From assembly GCF_003151075.1 (NCBI RefSeq), contig NZ_CP029482.1, positions 3,906,001 through 3,970,000 on the forward strand: DNA of 64,000 nt, given 5' to 3'. This document shows positions 42,646-51,478 of the stretch, one piece after another. The DNA comes from Pseudomonas sp. 31-12 (GTDB taxonomy: Bacteria; Pseudomonadota; Gammaproteobacteria; Pseudomonadales; Pseudomonadaceae). The notes below the pieces were generated by a model, which was not told where the DNA came from, searched no databases, and saw only the letters and a list, made by a program, of their open reading frames with translations. Numbering within the stretch: the stretch's first letter is position 1; every line of letters begins with the position of its first letter. A program made the translations under genes and the position numbers.

Positions 42646-43918
42646 GGAATGGCCCTTCCACCTTTTTGCTGTCAGCCCGTTGTTCCTGGTGCCTGGCCAG
42701 CCACAGGCTTAACCAGCCCCACAGCCCGGCAAACGGCACGATCACCAACGCTATCAGACCAAAACCGGCGCCCAGTGCCGTCAAACCCACCGACAACCAG
42801 CCACTGGCGGCATCTCCACCGCGATACACCAGGGTTTCGATCACATTCTTGGCCTTGTACTTTTCCTCGCGGCTCACCACGGTCCACAACACCTCGCGCG
42901 CCGGACGCACGATGGCGAACTCGACGGCGCGGCGCAGCCCCTGCGCCAGGGCGACGGTGGCGGGCACGGGCGCCAGGGCCATGGCGGTAAACGCCACGAT
43001 GGTCGCCAACGGCAACGCCACCAGCGCCCCGCCGACACCGACCAGACGAATCAACGGCGCCGTCAGCAGCAGTTGAAAGATCAAGGTCAACGCCGACACG
43101 ATCAAATCGACCACGGCGAAGAATTGCGTGCGGCTGGCCACATCAGCATAGCTACCCGCCACAATCCGTCCCTGTTCGAAATACAACAAGGTCGCGGCGC
43201 TGGTGTGAAGCAGCATGAACAACACCAGCCCCAGCAGATAGGGCGAGCGCACAATCAGGGTGATCCCGGCCAGTATGCTGCCGCCCATGCGCCGATCATC
43301 CCGCAAGCGGCTGCCGGACTGCGATCGGGTCCGGGACAGCAGCGCCCGATAGCAGCGAACCGCGATTTCCAGCAACACCGCCGCCGCGACGGTCAACGCC
43401 ACCGGGCCCAGGCGCGTGGCCATGGTCGCGGCCAGCAACGGCCCGATGAACGTGCCCAGGGTCCCACCCGCCGCGATGAACCCAAACAGCCGTCGTCCTT
43501 GTTCACTGGAAAAGCGGTCGACCAGCACGCTCCAGAAAATGCTGACGATGAACAGGTTGTAGATGCTGATCCAGACGAAAAACACCCGCCCGACGGCCAC
43601 CGGCGCGACGTGATTGGCGATCAACACACCAAACACCAGCATCGACACGGCAATCACGCGATAGATCAACGGCACGAAACGCGTGGCAGGCAGCCGCGAG
43701 GCCAGCGCACCAAACACCGGCACCATCAACAGCATCACCACGAAGGTCGCCGAGAACAGCCACTGCAATTTGTCGGCACCGCCCTCAAGCCCCAACGCAT
43801 CGCGCAGCGGTCGCACCAGGTAATAACTGGCCAGCACGCAGAAATGGAACGCGAACCCCAGCATCAGGGCGGTTCTTTCGCCGGGTTGCACGTTGAGCCA
43901 CTGTGCAGCGATGGGCAT
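42632..43918 (-). CDS. MFS-type transporter related to ATP/ADP translocases
   Basis: The 428-residue membrane protein shows about twelve helices. The N-terminal sequence (E-R-T-A-L-M-L-G-F-A-F-H-F-C, Y-Y-L-V-R-P-L-R-D-A-L) and the F-S-S-E-Q-G-R-R-L-F-G-F-I-A-A-G-G-T-L-G motif resemble the NTP/NDP-antiporter-like MFS branch found in free-living bacteria, whose substrates are unknown. It precedes and overlaps the exported aldo/keto reductase gene, suggesting the two share a small-molecule substrate. Confidence 0.85.
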   Translation of the reverse strand: MPIAAQWLNVQPGERTALMLGFAFHFCVLASYYLVRPLRDALGLEGGADKLQWLFSATFVVMLLMVPVFGALASRLPATRFVPLIYRVIAVSMLVFGVLIANHVAPVAVGRVFFVWISIYNLFIVSIFWSVLVDRFSSEQGRRLFGFIAAGGTLGTFIGPLLAATMATRLGPVALTVAAAVLLEIAVRCYRALLSRTRSQSGSRLRDDRRMGGSILAGITLIVRSPYLLGLVLFMLLHTSAATLLYFEQGRIVAGSYADVASRTQFFAVVDLIVSALTLIFQLLLTAPLIRLVGVGGALVALPLATIVAFTAMALAPVPATVALAQGLRRAVEFAIVRPAREVLWTVVSREEKYKAKNVIETLVYRGGDAASGWLSVGLTALGAGFGLIALVIVPFAGLWGWLSLWLARHQEQRADSKKVEGPFHEPH

Positions 43919-44018
43919 GGGCGCCCTCCTCTGTAGCCGGGCTCGGAGTGCCCCGCTACCGATGAACTAAACTCTGGCTCCAATCCCGTGGATTGGGTTC
44001 CTCAGCCCAGAGCCGTCA

Positions 44019-44807
44019 ATGTCGCCCACTAAAGTTAGTCGAATGCCACGAACCCTGGTGTTAATCGTCGTCATCCTCGCCGCGTTGTACCTGGCGCTCT
44101 GTGCGGCGCTGTTCGTGTTTCAGCGTGCGCTGATCTACTTCCCACAGCCCAGCGCCATCGAAACGCCCGAAACGCTACTCAAGCTGACCGTAGAGGATGC
44201 CGAGGTGAGGGTGTCGGTCAGGCCCCACGATGGGCCAAAGGCGTTGATCTATTTCGGCGGTAATGCCGAGGACGTCTCTCGCAACCTGCCCGGGTTCGCC
44301 CAGGCGTTTCCGGAGCATGCGATCTATTTGCTGCACTATCGAGGTTTCGGCGGGAGCTCCGGTTCGCCCTCCGAGGAAGCCATCCAGCGCGATGCCATGA
44401 CCTTGTTCGACAAAGTCTACGACAGCCATCCGCACATCGCCGTGGTCGGACGCAGTCTCGGTTCAGGCGTCGCCGTGCGCCTCGCCAGCCAGCGCCCGGC
44501 CTCGAGCCTGATCCTGATCACGCCCTACAACAGCCTGGAAGACCTCGCCGTGCGCCAGTTCCCGTGGTTTCCGGTGAAGTGGCTGCTGCAGGAGCGCTTT
44601 GAATCATGGAAGTACGCGGCGCACATCACGATGCCGACGCTGCTGATCGCGGCGGAGCACGATGAAGTCATACCGCGCTCCAGCACCGAGCAGCTCTTCA
44701 CGCATTTCGCCAAAGGTGTGGCCACGCTGCGGGTCATACCGGGCGTGGGCCACAATTCCATTTCCGAGAGCCCTGAATACCTCAAGCTGATGGGCGCAGC
44801 CCTGTGA
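44019..44807 (+). CDS. Membrane-anchored alpha/beta hydrolase
   Basis: A 262-residue protein with an N-terminal helix (about 12-34) that probably anchors it in the inner membrane, followed by a BEM46-like hydrolase: nucleophile in G-R-S-L-G-S-G near 148, acid in A-E-H-D-E-V and His in G-V-G-H-N-S. A second start at 44043 is possible; neither has a clear ribosome site. Substrate unknown. Divergent from the MFS gene. Confidence 0.88.
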   Translation: MSPTKVSRMPRTLVLIVVILAALYLALCAALFVFQRALIYFPQPSAIETPETLLKLTVEDAEVRVSVRPHDGPKALIYFGGNAEDVSRNLPGFAQAFPEHAIYLLHYRGFGGSSGSPSEEAIQRDAMTLFDKVYDSHPHIAVVGRSLGSGVAVRLASQRPASSLILITPYNSLEDLAVRQFPWFPVKWLLQERFESWKYAAHITMPTLLIAAEHDEVIPRSSTEQLFTHFAKGVATLRVIPGVGHNSISESPEYLKLMGAAL

Positions 44808-44839
44808 ACAAAATAGCTCAGCCACCTGTAGCAACTACC

Positions 44840-44973
44840 TTGTGGCGAGGGGATTTATCCCCGTTGGACTGCGCAGCAGTCCCAAACCAGGCACCGAGTT
44901 TTATCTGGAAAATCGCGTGAGGCTGGACTGCGACTGCTTCGCAGCCGAACGGGGATAAATCCCCTCGCCACAA
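44840..44973. repeat. Long inverted repeat, second repeat family
   Basis: Arms 44840-44865 and 44948-44973 are inverted 26-base copies beginning TTGTGGCGAGGGGATTTATC. The loop holds further short inverted pieces (GGACTGCG / CGCAGTCC type). It differs from the REP doublets elsewhere in the window but has the same outside-in design. It separates the hydrolase gene from the bestrophin remnant and may mark the break that truncated the latter. Confidence 0.85.
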
Positions 44974-44979
44974 AGCCGC

Positions 44980-45129
44980 AGCTACACCCTGGAGGATCCA
45001 TTTGGTCGCGACGAAAACGACCTGCCGATCGATGCCATCGTGCGCACGATCGAGCGGGAGATTCTTGCAGCGCTGGGGGAAACACAGCTGCCTCCGGCAC
45101 TCGAGCCGGTGGATTTCGTGCTGGGCTGA
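44980..45129 (+). pseudogene. C-terminal remnant of a bestrophin-type channel gene
   Basis: The plus strand reads without a start codon: L-E-D-P-F-G-R-D-E-N-D-L-P-I-D-A, then I-V-R-T-I-E-R-E-I-L and a stop at 45127-45129. P-F-G-x-D-x-N-D-L-P followed by a helical tail is the C-terminus of bacterial bestrophins, chloride-channel-like membrane proteins near 300 residues. Only about 49 residues remain and the break lies at the edge of the long inverted repeat. It ends ten bases before the epimerase gene on the other strand. Confidence 0.7.
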
Positions 45130-45139
45130 AACGCAGGAC

Positions 45140-46117
45140 TCATCGCTGATAAAAGTCGCGATACCACGTCACAAATTGCTTCACACCTGCTTCTATTTCT
45201 ATGTGGGGCGAGAAGCCGACCCAGTCTGCCAGCGCCGACACATCGGCCCATGTCTTGATGACATCGCCCTTTTGCATCGGCAAATAGTTGCGCTGGGCTT
45301 TTATGCCCAGCGCCGTTTCCAGGCATTCGACAAACTCCAGCAACGCGACCGGTTTCCCACGGCCGATGTTGAAAATCCGGTTGACGCCATCAGCCTCCTT
45401 GTCCGGTACCGGCGGCTTTGAACGCAAGCGGGCGATGCTTTCGACAATGTCGTCGACATAAGTGAAGTCGCGCGCCATCTGGCCATGGTTGTAAATATCG
45501 ATCGGCCTGCCATCGAGCATCGCTGCGGTAAAGGTGAACAGCGCCATGTCAGGACGTCCCCACGGCCCGTAAACGGTAAAAAAACGCAAGCCGCTGGCGC
45601 GTAGACCGTAGAGATGGCAGTAGCTGTGGGCAAGCAATTCATTGGCTCGCTTGCTGGCGGCGTACAGCGAAACCGGTTGATCGACCGGGTCATCGACGCT
45701 GAACGGGAGCTTGTTGTTGGCGCCGTACACCGAACTGCTCGACGCATAGATCAGATGCGCAGGCCGATAGTGGCGGCAGGCTTCCAGCACGTTCAGAAAG
45801 CCCACCAGATTCGATTGCGCATACACATCCGGGTTATCCAGCGAATAACGAACCCCCGCTTGCGCCGCCAGATGCACGACCTCGGTGAACCCACTGTCTT
45901 TGAATAACGCCATTAGCGCCGGCTTATCGACAATGTCCATCGTCTGAAAACGGAAGCCGTGCAACTCGCTCAATTGTTTGAGCCGAGCGTGTTTCAATTC
46001 CACGCTGTAATAATCGTTAAGGTTGTCGATACCGACAACTTCCTGCCCCTCCAGGCACAATCGTTTGACGGTGTGATACCCGATGAAACCCGCCGCACCT
46101 GTTACAAGAATGGTCAT
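45140..46117 (-). CDS. UDP-glucuronate 4-epimerase-like NAD-dependent epimerase
   Basis: The 325-residue extended SDR has G-A-A-G-F-I-G-Y-H at the start, N-D-Y-Y-S-V-E-L-K near 34, Q-A-G-V-R-Y-S near 86 and the catalytic Y-A-A-S-K near 153-157. The R-Y-S and N-x-Y-Y pattern is that of UDP-glucuronate 4-epimerases, which make UDP-galacturonate. Divergent from the exopolysaccharide operon; together with UDP-glucose dehydrogenase it would supply a uronic acid for the polymer. Confidence 0.92.
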   Translation of the reverse strand: MTILVTGAAGFIGYHTVKRLCLEGQEVVGIDNLNDYYSVELKHARLKQLSELHGFRFQTMDIVDKPALMALFKDSGFTEVVHLAAQAGVRYSLDNPDVYAQSNLVGFLNVLEACRHYRPAHLIYASSSSVYGANNKLPFSVDDPVDQPVSLYAASKRANELLAHSYCHLYGLRASGLRFFTVYGPWGRPDMALFTFTAAMLDGRPIDIYNHGQMARDFTYVDDIVESIARLRSKPPVPDKEADGVNRIFNIGRGKPVALLEFVECLETALGIKAQRNYLPMQKGDVIKTWADVSALADWVGFSPHIEIEAGVKQFVTWYRDFYQR

Positions 46118-46347
46118 GATGGTTATCCCGCTTGTCCAACTCCAAGCAATTAGTTATAGCGTTGCAATAGCCTTGGATCCAAATTCTATTACAAGACCCA
46201 ATAACGGTAATCAGCCTCCAGACCCTCTTCGCAGCGCACGACTATAAATATCATAAAAAGTTTAAACCGTTCGACGGAAAACAAATCAGCTTAATAAACA
46301 AATACTTGACTACAACCGAATGCAATATTGGACAAAAGGCATGTTTT

Positions 46348-46390
46348 TTGACAAGGAACGTTTGACAGATTATCGAGACTGGTCAATAAC
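46348..46390 (+). promoter_or_regulatory. Candidate promoters of exopolysaccharide operon
   Basis: Two overlapping sigma-70-like sets occur: TTGACA (46348-46353) with TATCGA (46371-46376), and TTGACA (46362-46367) with AATAAC (46385-46390), both at 17-base spacing. Transcription from here would give a leader of about 330 bases. The 612-base stretch 46118-46729 is clearly AT-richer than its neighbours. The part nearer the epimerase (46118-46300) must hold that gene's promoter but shows no clear motif. Confidence 0.4.
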
Positions 46391-46498
46391 TACCCGTGGT
46401 CTGGTGGAACAGAATACGAGTGCAGTTTTTTTGTTTGCGCTGGTTCGCCAGATAACTTCTGAGATCCTCGTTTTTGATGGCCCCCTGACAGGGACCCT

Positions 46499-46509
46499 GC
46501 GGTAGCTTT
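46499..46509 (+). promoter_or_regulatory. ops-like element in leader of RfaH-type gene
   Basis: GCGGTAGCTTT matches the core (GCGGTAG, then T two bases on) of the operon polarity suppressor element that recruits RfaH to paused RNA polymerase. It lies about 110 bases after the candidate promoters and 221 bases before the RfaH-type start. The next gene is the RfaH paralogue itself, which makes a chance match less likely. Confidence 0.6.
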
Positions 46510-46729
46510 GCCTACGGTAAAATGCTCAAGCTTTATAACCAATGCACCGTCAGATATAGCGCACTTGCATCACCCACACTGTTTCAATAATGAGACATGT
46601 CATGACTCATTATTGATACACAATAACGCATCTAATAAGAATAACCTCTCTGTTTGGCTTAAATACTCTTTGGGCCTTAATAGAGCCTCCTGCCTGCCTA
46701 AACTTTCGATATTCACGAGGTTTACCAGC

Positions 46730-47266
46730 ATGTCAGCCATCAGCTCCGAGCGTTCCAACTGGTATTTGTTGCAATGCAAGCCTCACCAGGATGAACGCGC
46801 CCACATCAACCTCCTTCAACAAAACTATGTCGTGTTCCACCCTCAACTGTTGAGTGAACGCATCCTTCGCGGCAAACGACACCGCGTACGCGAGTCGCTC
46901 TTCCCCGGGTATCTGTTTATCCATCTTGGCGGTAACGATAACTGGGCCCCCATACGTTCCACGCGCGGCGTCAGTCGTATTGTCGAATTCAATCACGGTC
47001 CTGCGACGGTGACCGAGCACGTCATCGAGCATCTGCGTGCGCGCTGTAGCGAATCCGCAGAATTCCCCAATGACCCACCCCTGACGCCCGGCGAACCCCT
47101 GCAAATCATCCGCGGTCCGCTGTCGACGCTTGAAGGTGTTTTCATCGCTCCCCATGGCTCTGAGCGCGTCATGATCCTGATGCAGTTTCTTAATCGGGAA
47201 CAGATTATTTGCTTGCCATTAGGTGACCTTGAACGTCAGCACGCCTCGTTCCACACCACTCTCTAA
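46730..47266 (+). CDS. RfaH-like NusG paralogue
   Basis: The ATG at 46730 follows CGAGG and gives 178 residues. The N-terminal NusG domain reads N-W-Y-L-L-Q-C-K-P-H-Q-D-E-R-A, then L-F-P-G-Y-L-F-I-H and V-S-R-I-V-E-F. A C-terminal KOW-like piece follows (G-E-P-L-Q-I-I-R-G-P-L-S-T-L-E-G-V-F). Specialised NusG paralogues such as RfaH suppress termination in long surface-polysaccharide operons. It is first gene of the operon and has an ops-like element upstream, so it should act on its own transcript. Confidence 0.9.
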   Translation: MSAISSERSNWYLLQCKPHQDERAHINLLQQNYVVFHPQLLSERILRGKRHRVRESLFPGYLFIHLGGNDNWAPIRSTRGVSRIVEFNHGPATVTEHVIEHLRARCSESAEFPNDPPLTPGEPLQIIRGPLSTLEGVFIAPHGSERVMILMQFLNREQIICLPLGDLERQHASFHTTL

Positions 47267-47282
47267 CTCTCTAACTCTCTGA
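47259..47282 (+). repeat. Three tandem 8-base repeats at the RfaH-type stop
   Basis: CTCTCTAA occurs at 47259-47266 and 47267-47274 and as CTCTCTGA at 47275-47282. The first copy supplies the TAA stop. Copy-number change would not alter the reading frame of a gene but would change spacing to the next one. Confidence 0.8.
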
Positions 47283-47310
47283 CTTCAATGTTTTTTCCAG
47301 GAGCCATGAC

Positions 47311-48471
47311 ATGGCCTTGAATTCACGTTGCCCTTTTGCACTGATCATGGCCTCTCTCTACCCTGGAATGGCCTGGAGTATTGATCCGGCGCCTATTGAT
47401 GTTTACGGGTTCGATTTCACCCCCACCTTTCTGTTTTCAGAAAGCCATGACGATAACTTCCGGGAGGTGGAGAACAACAAACAATCCTCCATGATCACCA
47501 AGCTGGTGCCCAACTTCGAACTCAAGGCGGAAGATCGCAACAGCGCCACCCGACTGATCTGGCAGCCTGCCCGCTACATTTACCATGATGAGTCGGACGC
47601 CTCGTACACCGCACAACGGGTGCGGGCGGATAGCGTCATGGAGTTCACCGACCGACACCGTCTGAAACTCGAAGCCGAGTATCGAAAATACGAGCGTACC
47701 GAATCGACGGCGGTTGAGGGCGTCAATGACAAACTCAATAACAAACGGGTGAATGGCCTCTACACCTACGGCGCCAAGAGCGCGGACAATCAGATCGATT
47801 TCGGCGCCAGCTACGCAGAACTCCGCTACGACAATGCCGACGGCATCAATGACGACAAAGAGCGTAATACCGCCGGCCTGACCACCACCTGGTATCACCG
47901 CATCGGCAGCAATACCCGTGGCCTGCTCGAATACGACCACACCCAGTTTGATTACCAGCAGCCTGACAGCCCGCGCAGCAGCAAATCCAATGCCGTGCTC
48001 GCCGGTGCCGTATGGGACATCACCGCAAAGACCACCGGTAAAGTCCGTGTCGGCTATGAGAAAAAGGACTTCGACAGCAGCGAATCCAAAGACCTCGACA
48101 ACCCCACCTGGCAAGTGGACTTGCAATGGAAACCACGCACTTATTCAACGTTCACCTTCGTGGCCCGTCAGGCCCTCGCCGAGGGCGACGATGGCGCCGA
48201 TGCCGTCAAGTCGACCTTCACTCAGGTGGGTTGGCGCCATGGCTGGACCGAACGGATCACCACCGTGGCACAAGCCGGGTTCGGTCGTTATGTCTATGAG
48301 GGCCAAAGCCGCACGGACGACCTGCAGGACTACAACCTGGCCGTGATCTATGCGATGCGCCGGTGGCTGGATATCGAACTCGGCTATCGGTTCCGCGATA
48401 ACGACTCCGATGCCGACAACGAAAGTTTTACCCGCAACGTGGTTCAGATCAGCTTCAACGTAAGCCTCTAA
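47311..48471 (+). CDS. Outer-membrane beta-barrel protein of exopolysaccharide locus
   Basis: A 386-residue protein with a signal peptide ending M-A-W-S and a mature domain rich in alternating aromatic/charged strands, such as G-L-Y-T-Y-G-A and A-E-Y-R-K-Y-E-R, ending I-S-F-N-V-S-L. The pattern fits the beta-barrel porin 2 family, present as EpsL in other Wzx/Wzy loci. It probably takes part in passage or attachment of the polymer at the outer membrane. CAGGAG precedes the start. Confidence 0.85.
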   Translation: MALNSRCPFALIMASLYPGMAWSIDPAPIDVYGFDFTPTFLFSESHDDNFREVENNKQSSMITKLVPNFELKAEDRNSATRLIWQPARYIYHDESDASYTAQRVRADSVMEFTDRHRLKLEAEYRKYERTESTAVEGVNDKLNNKRVNGLYTYGAKSADNQIDFGASYAELRYDNADGINDDKERNTAGLTTTWYHRIGSNTRGLLEYDHTQFDYQQPDSPRSSKSNAVLAGAVWDITAKTTGKVRVGYEKKDFDSSESKDLDNPTWQVDLQWKPRTYSTFTFVARQALAEGDDGADAVKSTFTQVGWRHGWTERITTVAQAGFGRYVYEGQSRTDDLQDYNLAVIYAMRRWLDIELGYRFRDNDSDADNESFTRNVVQISFNVSL

Positions 48472-48483
48472 GAGGGTTTCGCC

Positions 48484-49017
48484 ATGAACTCACACACGCT
48501 TGGTTTGTTGTTCGCACTGGCGGTTCTGCCCAATACGTATGCAGCAGACCCCGGCACCCAGTACAAACTGGCCGCTGGCGATGTCTTGCGCATCATCGTG
48601 TTTGGCGAACCGGAGTTGAGCCTGAAGAAGATCCGCCTTAGCGATGCCGGCACCTTTTCCTACCCCTTTCTGGGTGAGATTTCCGCGAAGGGACTGACTC
48701 CCGGCCAAGTCGAAAAAATCATCGTCGACGGACTCAAACAAGGGTATCTGATCGACCCGAAAGTCAGTTTGAGCCAGATCGAATACCGTCCCTTCTACAT
48801 CAACGGCGAAGTGAAAAAACCCGGCAACTATCCCTTCATCCCTGGGCTGACCCTGGAGAAAGCCATTGCTCTGGGCGGTGGCTTGACCGAACGGGCGTCG
48901 ATCAAACGCGTGACCATCGTGCGCGGTGATGGCGGCACCACACTCACCGACGAAGTCACCCGAAGTACAACGATTGCCCCCGGCGACACCATTTCCATTG
49001 CACAAGGGTTTTTCTGA
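48484..49017 (+). CDS. Wza-like polysaccharide export protein (short)
   Basis: The 177-residue protein has a Sec signal ending T-Y-A-A and a poly-export domain (Y-K-L-A-A-G-D-V-L-R-I-I-V-F-G-E-P-E-L) followed by one SLBB-like unit (Y-I-N-G-E-V-K-K-P-G-N-Y-P). No lipobox is seen and it has about half the length of E. coli Wza, so it lacks the C-terminal outer-membrane helix. Short forms of this kind work with a separate barrel protein, which fits the gene just upstream. Confidence 0.92.
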   Translation: MNSHTLGLLFALAVLPNTYAADPGTQYKLAAGDVLRIIVFGEPELSLKKIRLSDAGTFSYPFLGEISAKGLTPGQVEKIIVDGLKQGYLIDPKVSLSQIEYRPFYINGEVKKPGNYPFIPGLTLEKAIALGGGLTERASIKRVTIVRGDGGTTLTDEVTRSTTIAPGDTISIAQGFF

Positions 49018-49019
49018 CC

Positions 49020-51332
49020 ATGGACAACAGCCCTAGCCCCTACGTCGAACGTCCTCTTCAAACGCATGTGCATCAGCCGTACAGCGAGCATCAGGACACC
49101 ATTGACCTGCTCAACATCTGGAGGGTGATCTGGCGTGCCAAATGGACCATCGGATGGCTGGTGCTGTTCTGCTGTGCACTGGCGGCGATTGCGGTGTCGT
49201 CTATTACCCCGCAATACATCGGCAGCACTACCTTGCTGTTCAACGATAAAACACCGCCGCTGATGTCCTTCCAGCAGGTCAAGGATTCAGGCAGCAATGC
49301 CACCGAATACTTGCAGACACAACAAGCGCTCCTGCAATCGCGAGACCTTGCCGAACGCGCGGTGAAAAAACTCGGCCTGACGACCCACCCGGTCACCGAC
49401 CCGCGCCAGCAACCGAAACCGTGGTTCACGCCGCGCAAATGGCTGGCGGACCTCGAACTTGACCAATGGCTGCCAGGATTGGGCACGTTGATGCCGGTGA
49501 AAGACGTGCCCAGCGAGGAAGATGTCTTCAATCAGGTCACGCAGAACCTCATGCTGCACACCAGCGTCAAGTTCGTCGGCAAGAGCCAACTGCTGGAAAT
49601 CGAGGTCGAATTGCCGGACCCGGTCCTGGCGGCGGCGGTGGCCAACGCGCTGGCCCAGGGCTTTACCGACAGCCAACTGGACACCAGCGAGAAGTCCTCG
49701 CAGACCACCACGGCGTGGATGAACACACGACTGGTCAAGCTGCGTGACAACTTGCGCGCCGCCGAGAAAAAGCTTCAGGGATACCGCGAAGAACAAGGCC
49801 TGGTCGACGTTGGCGGGGTCGCAACCATCAGCGCCAACGAACTGGAAATGACCGGCAATCGCATGGTCGACGCCCGCCGCAACCGCGCAGAAGCCGAGAG
49901 CGAATACCGCCAGGCGAAGGCCCTGAGCAGCGGCGACTTGAGCCGGCTCTCCAGTGTGCCGGCGGTCTTGAGCAACCCGTTGGTCCAGCAATTCCAGGCG
50001 GACCGAGCCAAGGCGCAAGCCAAGGTCGATGAGCTCGCGGGGCGCTACGGGTCGAAACACCCTAGCCTGATTTCCGCGCAATCGGAATTGCGCGCCGCGA
50101 CCACCAGCCTGCAGTTACAGGTTCAGCAAGTGGTCGCCGGGATCGAACGCCAATTCCAGCTGGCCTCGGCCAGTGAAGCCTCGCTCCGCCAATCCTTCAA
50201 CAGTAACAAGGCGCAAATCCAGGACATTGCCCGCAAGGAATTCCAGCTGCGCGAGTTCCAGCGTGAAGTCGACAGCACGCGCGCCCTGTATGAAACCTTC
50301 GTCACCCGCTTGAAGGAAACCGCCGCCACCGCCGACATGGACTCCACCAAAGTGCGCATCGTCGATCCGGCCATTGTGCCTGTCGAAGCGAGCAAGCCCC
50401 GTAAAACATTGATTGTGGGGATCGTCGGGTTAATCGCGACGGTAATCGGCATGGCGCTGGCGTTGCTCATGGACAAACTGAGCAACACCTTCAAGACCGA
50501 TGAGTCGATTGAAAGCACGCTGAACATTCCGCTGCTCAGCGTCGTTCCGCTGGTCATGAAGAAAAGCCGTCGGCAACTGGCGCGGTTGTTCGAAGACAAT
50601 GAAAATCCGCGCTTCTCCGAGACCATTCGCAACCTGCGCACCTGGCTGATGTTGCAAAGCAGTGACATGCCATCGCAGGTGGTGCTGGTCACCTCGACCG
50701 TCGCCGGTGAAGGCAAAAGCACGATTGCCAACAACCTGGCCAGCTCACTCACACCCCTGGAGCGTGTGCTGCTGATCGATGCCGACATGCGTCAGCCAAC
50801 CCTGTCGCTGAACTTCGACTTTCCGCCTGACAGCCCGGGACTGGCGAATGTGATCGCGGGCACTGCCCGGCTCGAAGACTGCATCGTTTCGGTGGGCAAT
50901 CTGGACATGCTGCCAGCCGGGAGGATGGCGCCTGTATCGCAGGATCTGTTCACCGCACCGCGCCTGCCGTCTCCTGCGGACCCACTCAGTTCGGCACGCC
51001 AGCCGCCGCCACAGGACCTGCTCAGCTCACCGCGCATGGCGCGCATGCTGGAGGTGCTCAAGACGCGTTACCGCCACATCATCATCGACTCCCCCCCTGC
51101 AGAGATGATCAGCGACGCGCTGTTGCTGGCCAGGCATTCGGATGCCGTGATCTATGTAGTCAAGGCCGACAGCACACCGATCAATCAGGTGCAGCGAGGC
51201 ATTTCGATGTTGCAACAAAGCCACGTGCCGGTGTTTGGCGCAGTGCTCAATCAAGTCGATCTGCGCAAGGCGCGCAAGTACGGCTACAACCATTCCCGAA
51301 CGTTCTACAACTACGACTTCGCGCCCCGGTAA
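49020..51332 (+). CDS. Wzc-type chain-length determinant with BY-kinase domain
   Basis: The 770-residue protein has an N-terminal membrane helix (about 42-62) in a Wzz domain, a long coiled coil, a second helix (about 460-485) and a tyrosine-kinase domain. Kinase motifs are T-S-T-V-A-G-E-G-K-S-T near 560 (Walker A), V-L-L-I-D-A-D-M-R-Q-P (Walker A') and I-I-I-D-S-P-P (Walker B). The tail Y-G-Y-N-H-S-R-T-F-Y-N-Y-D-F is the Tyr cluster. A Pro/Ser-rich insertion of about 30 residues near 640-665 contains three related segments. It regulates polymer length and export. Confidence 0.95.
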   Translation: MDNSPSPYVERPLQTHVHQPYSEHQDTIDLLNIWRVIWRAKWTIGWLVLFCCALAAIAVSSITPQYIGSTTLLFNDKTPPLMSFQQVKDSGSNATEYLQTQQALLQSRDLAERAVKKLGLTTHPVTDPRQQPKPWFTPRKWLADLELDQWLPGLGTLMPVKDVPSEEDVFNQVTQNLMLHTSVKFVGKSQLLEIEVELPDPVLAAAVANALAQGFTDSQLDTSEKSSQTTTAWMNTRLVKLRDNLRAAEKKLQGYREEQGLVDVGGVATISANELEMTGNRMVDARRNRAEAESEYRQAKALSSGDLSRLSSVPAVLSNPLVQQFQADRAKAQAKVDELAGRYGSKHPSLISAQSELRAATTSLQLQVQQVVAGIERQFQLASASEASLRQSFNSNKAQIQDIARKEFQLREFQREVDSTRALYETFVTRLKETAATADMDSTKVRIVDPAIVPVEASKPRKTLIVGIVGLIATVIGMALALLMDKLSNTFKTDESIESTLNIPLLSVVPLVMKKSRRQLARLFEDNENPRFSETIRNLRTWLMLQSSDMPSQVVLVTSTVAGEGKSTIANNLASSLTPLERVLLIDADMRQPTLSLNFDFPPDSPGLANVIAGTARLEDCIVSVGNLDMLPAGRMAPVSQDLFTAPRLPSPADPLSSARQPPPQDLLSSPRMARMLEVLKTRYRHIIIDSPPAEMISDALLLARHSDAVIYVVKADSTPINQVQRGISMLQQSHVPVFGAVLNQVDLRKARKYGYNHSRTFYNYDFAPR

Positions 51333-51478
51333 CTACCCCGCGCGGCAGCCTGCCGTTACACCGCTTCTGCCATCACGACACCTTGCTTCACCTCTGCCGA
51401 CTCCTCAAAAGCCTGCGGGAGCCACGCCTGCCTGCTCCATCAGCGCCGACGAATCCATTCTGCCTCGAGGTCAAGCCC

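Noticed and set aside
46320..46505. 61-codon ORF in the leader of the polysaccharide operon
   Set aside because: No ribosome site at its ATG, it overlaps the candidate promoters, its stop lies inside the ops-like element, and the peptide resembles nothing; more likely untranslated leader.
47259..47282. Tandem 8-base repeats as a phase-variable switch
   Set aside because: They begin at the stop codon of the RfaH-type gene and lie outside coding sequence; three copies are too few to argue slippage control.
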